Shown piece after piece: positions 52,550 to 54,550 of a stretch of 54,550 nucleotides of DNA. The notes below the pieces were generated by a model, which was not told the origin of the DNA, searched no databases, and saw only the letters and a list, made by a program, of their open reading frames with translations. Origin of the DNA: Pinguiococcus pyrenoidosus (lineage: Eukaryota > Sar > Pinguiophyceae > Pinguiochrysidales > Pinguiochrysidaceae). The stretch is taken from assembly GCA_019677205.1 (NCBI GenBank), contig JAAMXY010001345.1:1-54550 (forward strand). The letters run 5' to 3'. Numbering within the stretch: position 1 is the stretch's first letter; every line of letters begins with the position of its first letter. The position numbers and the translations under genes are program-made.

Positions 52550-54418
52550 CGCTGGCTTCTAGCCGGTTTCGCTACGGCGGCTGCTCAGCTCCGCTCTGGC
52601 CCTGGGGTACTTGGTTTCTTCAGCCTTCCAGAGCTGCTGGAGAAGCTGCAAGAGAAGCGTGGACGCGGCTCCTGAGCAGTGGAGCGATGTTGGCGAAGTT
52701 GCAGAGCCGCTGACGTCGGACTCTGCAGAGGCGAAAACCTTCTGCTGGGGCAGCGCCCGCCCCTCGGCGCCGTGAGACTGCTGTCGGGGCACCCCCCAGG
52801 CACCGAGGCTGCACCATTCTCGAGGGAGTGGCCTTGCGAAAAAGTGGGCAAAAGCACGATGCGAGGCGTGGCGGAGACCCCGGCGTAATCAGAAAGGCTC
52901 TCGCCAGTTGGAAGGACACCTGATCGATGGAACCCAAACCCGAACCCTTTTACCACCATTTATATATTACACTTCTACTTCGCATGTCGTACACGACCAT
53001 ACTAGCGTGGATCTGACGCGTCCCATCCCGAACCGCGATATCCAAGCACGCTTAGGCCCGGCCAGTACTGCGGTGGGGGACCACGTGGGAAGCCCGGGTG
53101 TTGTGTAAATCTTTTTTCTTTTGGAGCTGCAAAAGTCTTATTTTGGGCATTATGAGAGTCATGATAAGGGGATGTGGGGACTGTGACGGAAACGACCGAA
53201 ACCAGTCCTCTCGGGGTCTTCATCAAGTGCTATCAAGGCCACTTCTTATGTGACGGACGTAATCAGAAGTTTCGCACAACCAGCTGCGATCTGTGCACTA
53301 GACGAAGCAAGACCAAGAGGTGCAAGAACTGGGGTCCGTGATGAAGCAACAGAGCGACCTGAAAGTTGAACCCCTAACCCTAACCCAAACCTGGAGACCC
53401 ATTCCCACTTCTTGTAGGCTGACTAGCTAGCTAGGGTAGGCCGGCCTTGTTAAAGCAAGCAACTTGCTTCAGGAAACCGCCCGTTAAAAGTTTAGTCTCG
53501 TCCGAAGACTGAGCATCCGGCCGTGCGTTCGAGCCACGCACAAGCAAGGGACGGGCGCCTTCTCCTCAGGAGCCCGTGGCCGAGCTACAGGCCAGACTCC
53601 CGAAGCTTGAGAGGCGCCAATGTCGTCGTATCTCGGCGCAGTTTCCGAGCAACGCAGCAATCCACGCAAGTCTCCCCTGCTTCCTTTGCGTGCATCGCCG
53701 GTCTGGACAGAGACGAGGGATCCCTCCGTATTCGGACGTCAAATTTGTTTTGCGACCGAATCTTCTCTTCATTCAGTGATTGGTTGATCGTGAAGATTCG
53801 ATACATATCTTTGGCATGTAAGCGAATATTTGAAGCTCAAGTTGACCTGCGAAAATTATTCGTTTTGAGCACGCTGGGAGTATCAGAGCTATATTTCAAG
53901 GGAGGCAGGATCGGCACTCCAAGCTTGACTGGTCCTGAGTTGAAGTCTCAATTGTATGGCTCTTTGAGCGACGTCGCTTGTGCATCGCAGGGATTCATCA
54001 ATTGGCCAGACAGATAAGATACAGCCAATCACATCGTCGTTTCTCTAAGATCCCATATTCTTGCGTTTTCGCTATCCTCGCCATTCTCGAGCCTTGATTC
54101 CCTCGCTGACTCTCAGAACCCCCCGATTGGTCACTTCCGTATCTGCAGATATCTTTTTCGCTTATCCTCGCATCCTTCGGCCGCGATTCGCCTCGCCATT
54201 TCCCATCGATTGCATCTCCTTAGGCGGCGCCCGAGTCCCCACCATCGCCCACCTGCGCTCGGAAACCTGCGTTTGGAGTGCGCGACTCCGTCTGTGAGCC
54301 ACGACCTCCCCGACCGGGATTCTTCGGCGACGCAGCTGAGACTCTCCAGGAAGCGAGTGGCCCGGCAGGCGACACCCGTTCCAGCGAAGAGCACTCGCGG
54401 CCTGCCAAAGATACGACC
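52550..54418. other. Intergenic, no gene recognised
   Basis: About 1.9 kb between a minus-strand head and the last plus-strand gene. It holds a few telomere-like repeat units at 53372-53388, an AT-rich stretch near 53760-53900 and open frames of up to 164 codons that carry no known motif. Promoters of both flanking genes lie inside. Confidence 0.5.
53372..53388. repeat. Short CCCTAA-type repeat
   Basis: Two and a half CCCTAA units (CCCTAACCCTAACCC), followed by AAACCTGG. Too short for a real interstitial telomere array; it could be a telo-box-like promoter element. Confidence 0.6.
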
Positions 54419-54550
54419 ATGCTGGGACTGAAAGCCCTTCTGCTGCTGAGCGCAGCGGGCTTGTCCGCCGCGCTCGAGCTCTGCGCCGGCGGCGATGTGA
54501 CTGGGACGCGCACGATTCCCTCCGGAGACCACACGCTGGGCTGCCAGCTG
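54419..54550 (+). CDS. Secreted protein, N-terminal fragment cut by window end
   Basis: The first 44 codons are visible, with no stop before the end of the window. MLGLKALLLLSAAGLSAALE is a clear signal peptide. The mature start ELCAGGDVTGTRTIPSGDH has a Cys at position 22 and another in LGCQL. The family cannot be named from so little. Confidence 0.55.
   Translation, partial: MLGLKALLLLSAAGLSAALELCAGGDVTGTRTIPSGDHTLGCQL

Noticed and set aside
53372-53388. Interstitial telomere
   Set aside because: Fewer than three units; chance or a promoter telo-box is equally likely.
53470-53560. Possible tRNA-like T-arm around GTTCGAGCC
   Set aside because: The stem and loop lengths do not fit a T-arm, and no acceptor or anticodon arms could be paired.
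1-54550. CRISPR arrays, insertion sequences or bacterial operons
   Set aside because: No regularly spaced direct repeats with unique spacers, no transposase, and the gene structure is eukaryotic throughout.

Overview
The window is nuclear DNA of a eukaryotic alga, most likely a secondary red-plastid lineage such as an ochrophyte stramenopile (a haptophyte is possible). Genes are split by short GT-AG introns of about 50-330 nt, there are no bacterial operons, and the families are eukaryotic: NF-Y, cohesin loader, CHD remodeler, spliceosome factor, HMG boxes and PPR. Two proteins start with a signal peptide followed by an ASAFAP-like junction (CSAFGP, RAFSGP), the hallmark of import into complex red plastids. 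A PsbQ-like protein carries a second, twin-arginine thylakoid signal, and the glutamine synthetase is type III. Exon joins were worked out by hand from splice consensus and frame, so coordinates are models.

Layout, left to right. 1-10 kb: a 10-bp phased repeat; NF-YA (+); a small ankyrin protein ending in a CaaX box (+); a very large SCC2/NIPBL cohesin loader (-) with a short Tudor-like first exon. 10.5-15 kb: PsbQ-like lumen protein (+), head to head with SCC2; then a nine-exon gene (-) that appears to fuse a secreted 2-oxoglutarate/Fe(II) oxygenase domain, a CTR copper transporter and a C-terminal heavy-metal-associated domain. 15.5-25 kb: an acidic hypothetical protein (+), a nine-exon basic coiled-coil protein of unknown function (-), a four-TM membrane protein (+) and GSIII (-). 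26-35.5 kb: a four-HMG-box protein (+), a small secreted/membrane protein (-), a tandem pair of secretory sulfotransferases (+) and CCDC12/Cwf18 (+). 35.6-45 kb: a CHD1-class remodeler (-) ending in a PCNA-binding PIP box, head to head with a plastid PPR protein (+). 45-54.5 kb: YHS-domain protein (-), EF-hand protein (+), TPR protein (-) divergent from a small membrane-anchored protein (+), an 886-residue basic/Ser-rich protein (-), and the start of a secreted protein cut by the window end (+).

The genes are an ordinary nuclear neighbourhood rather than one pathway, though several serve chromatin (SCC2, CHD1, HMG, NF-YA) and several the plastid or secretory system. The most notable item is the oxygenase-CTR-HMA fusion at 12097-14893. 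Also notable are the PIP box on CHD1, the patchwork identity of the sulfotransferase pair, and the 10-bp repeat at 421-545.
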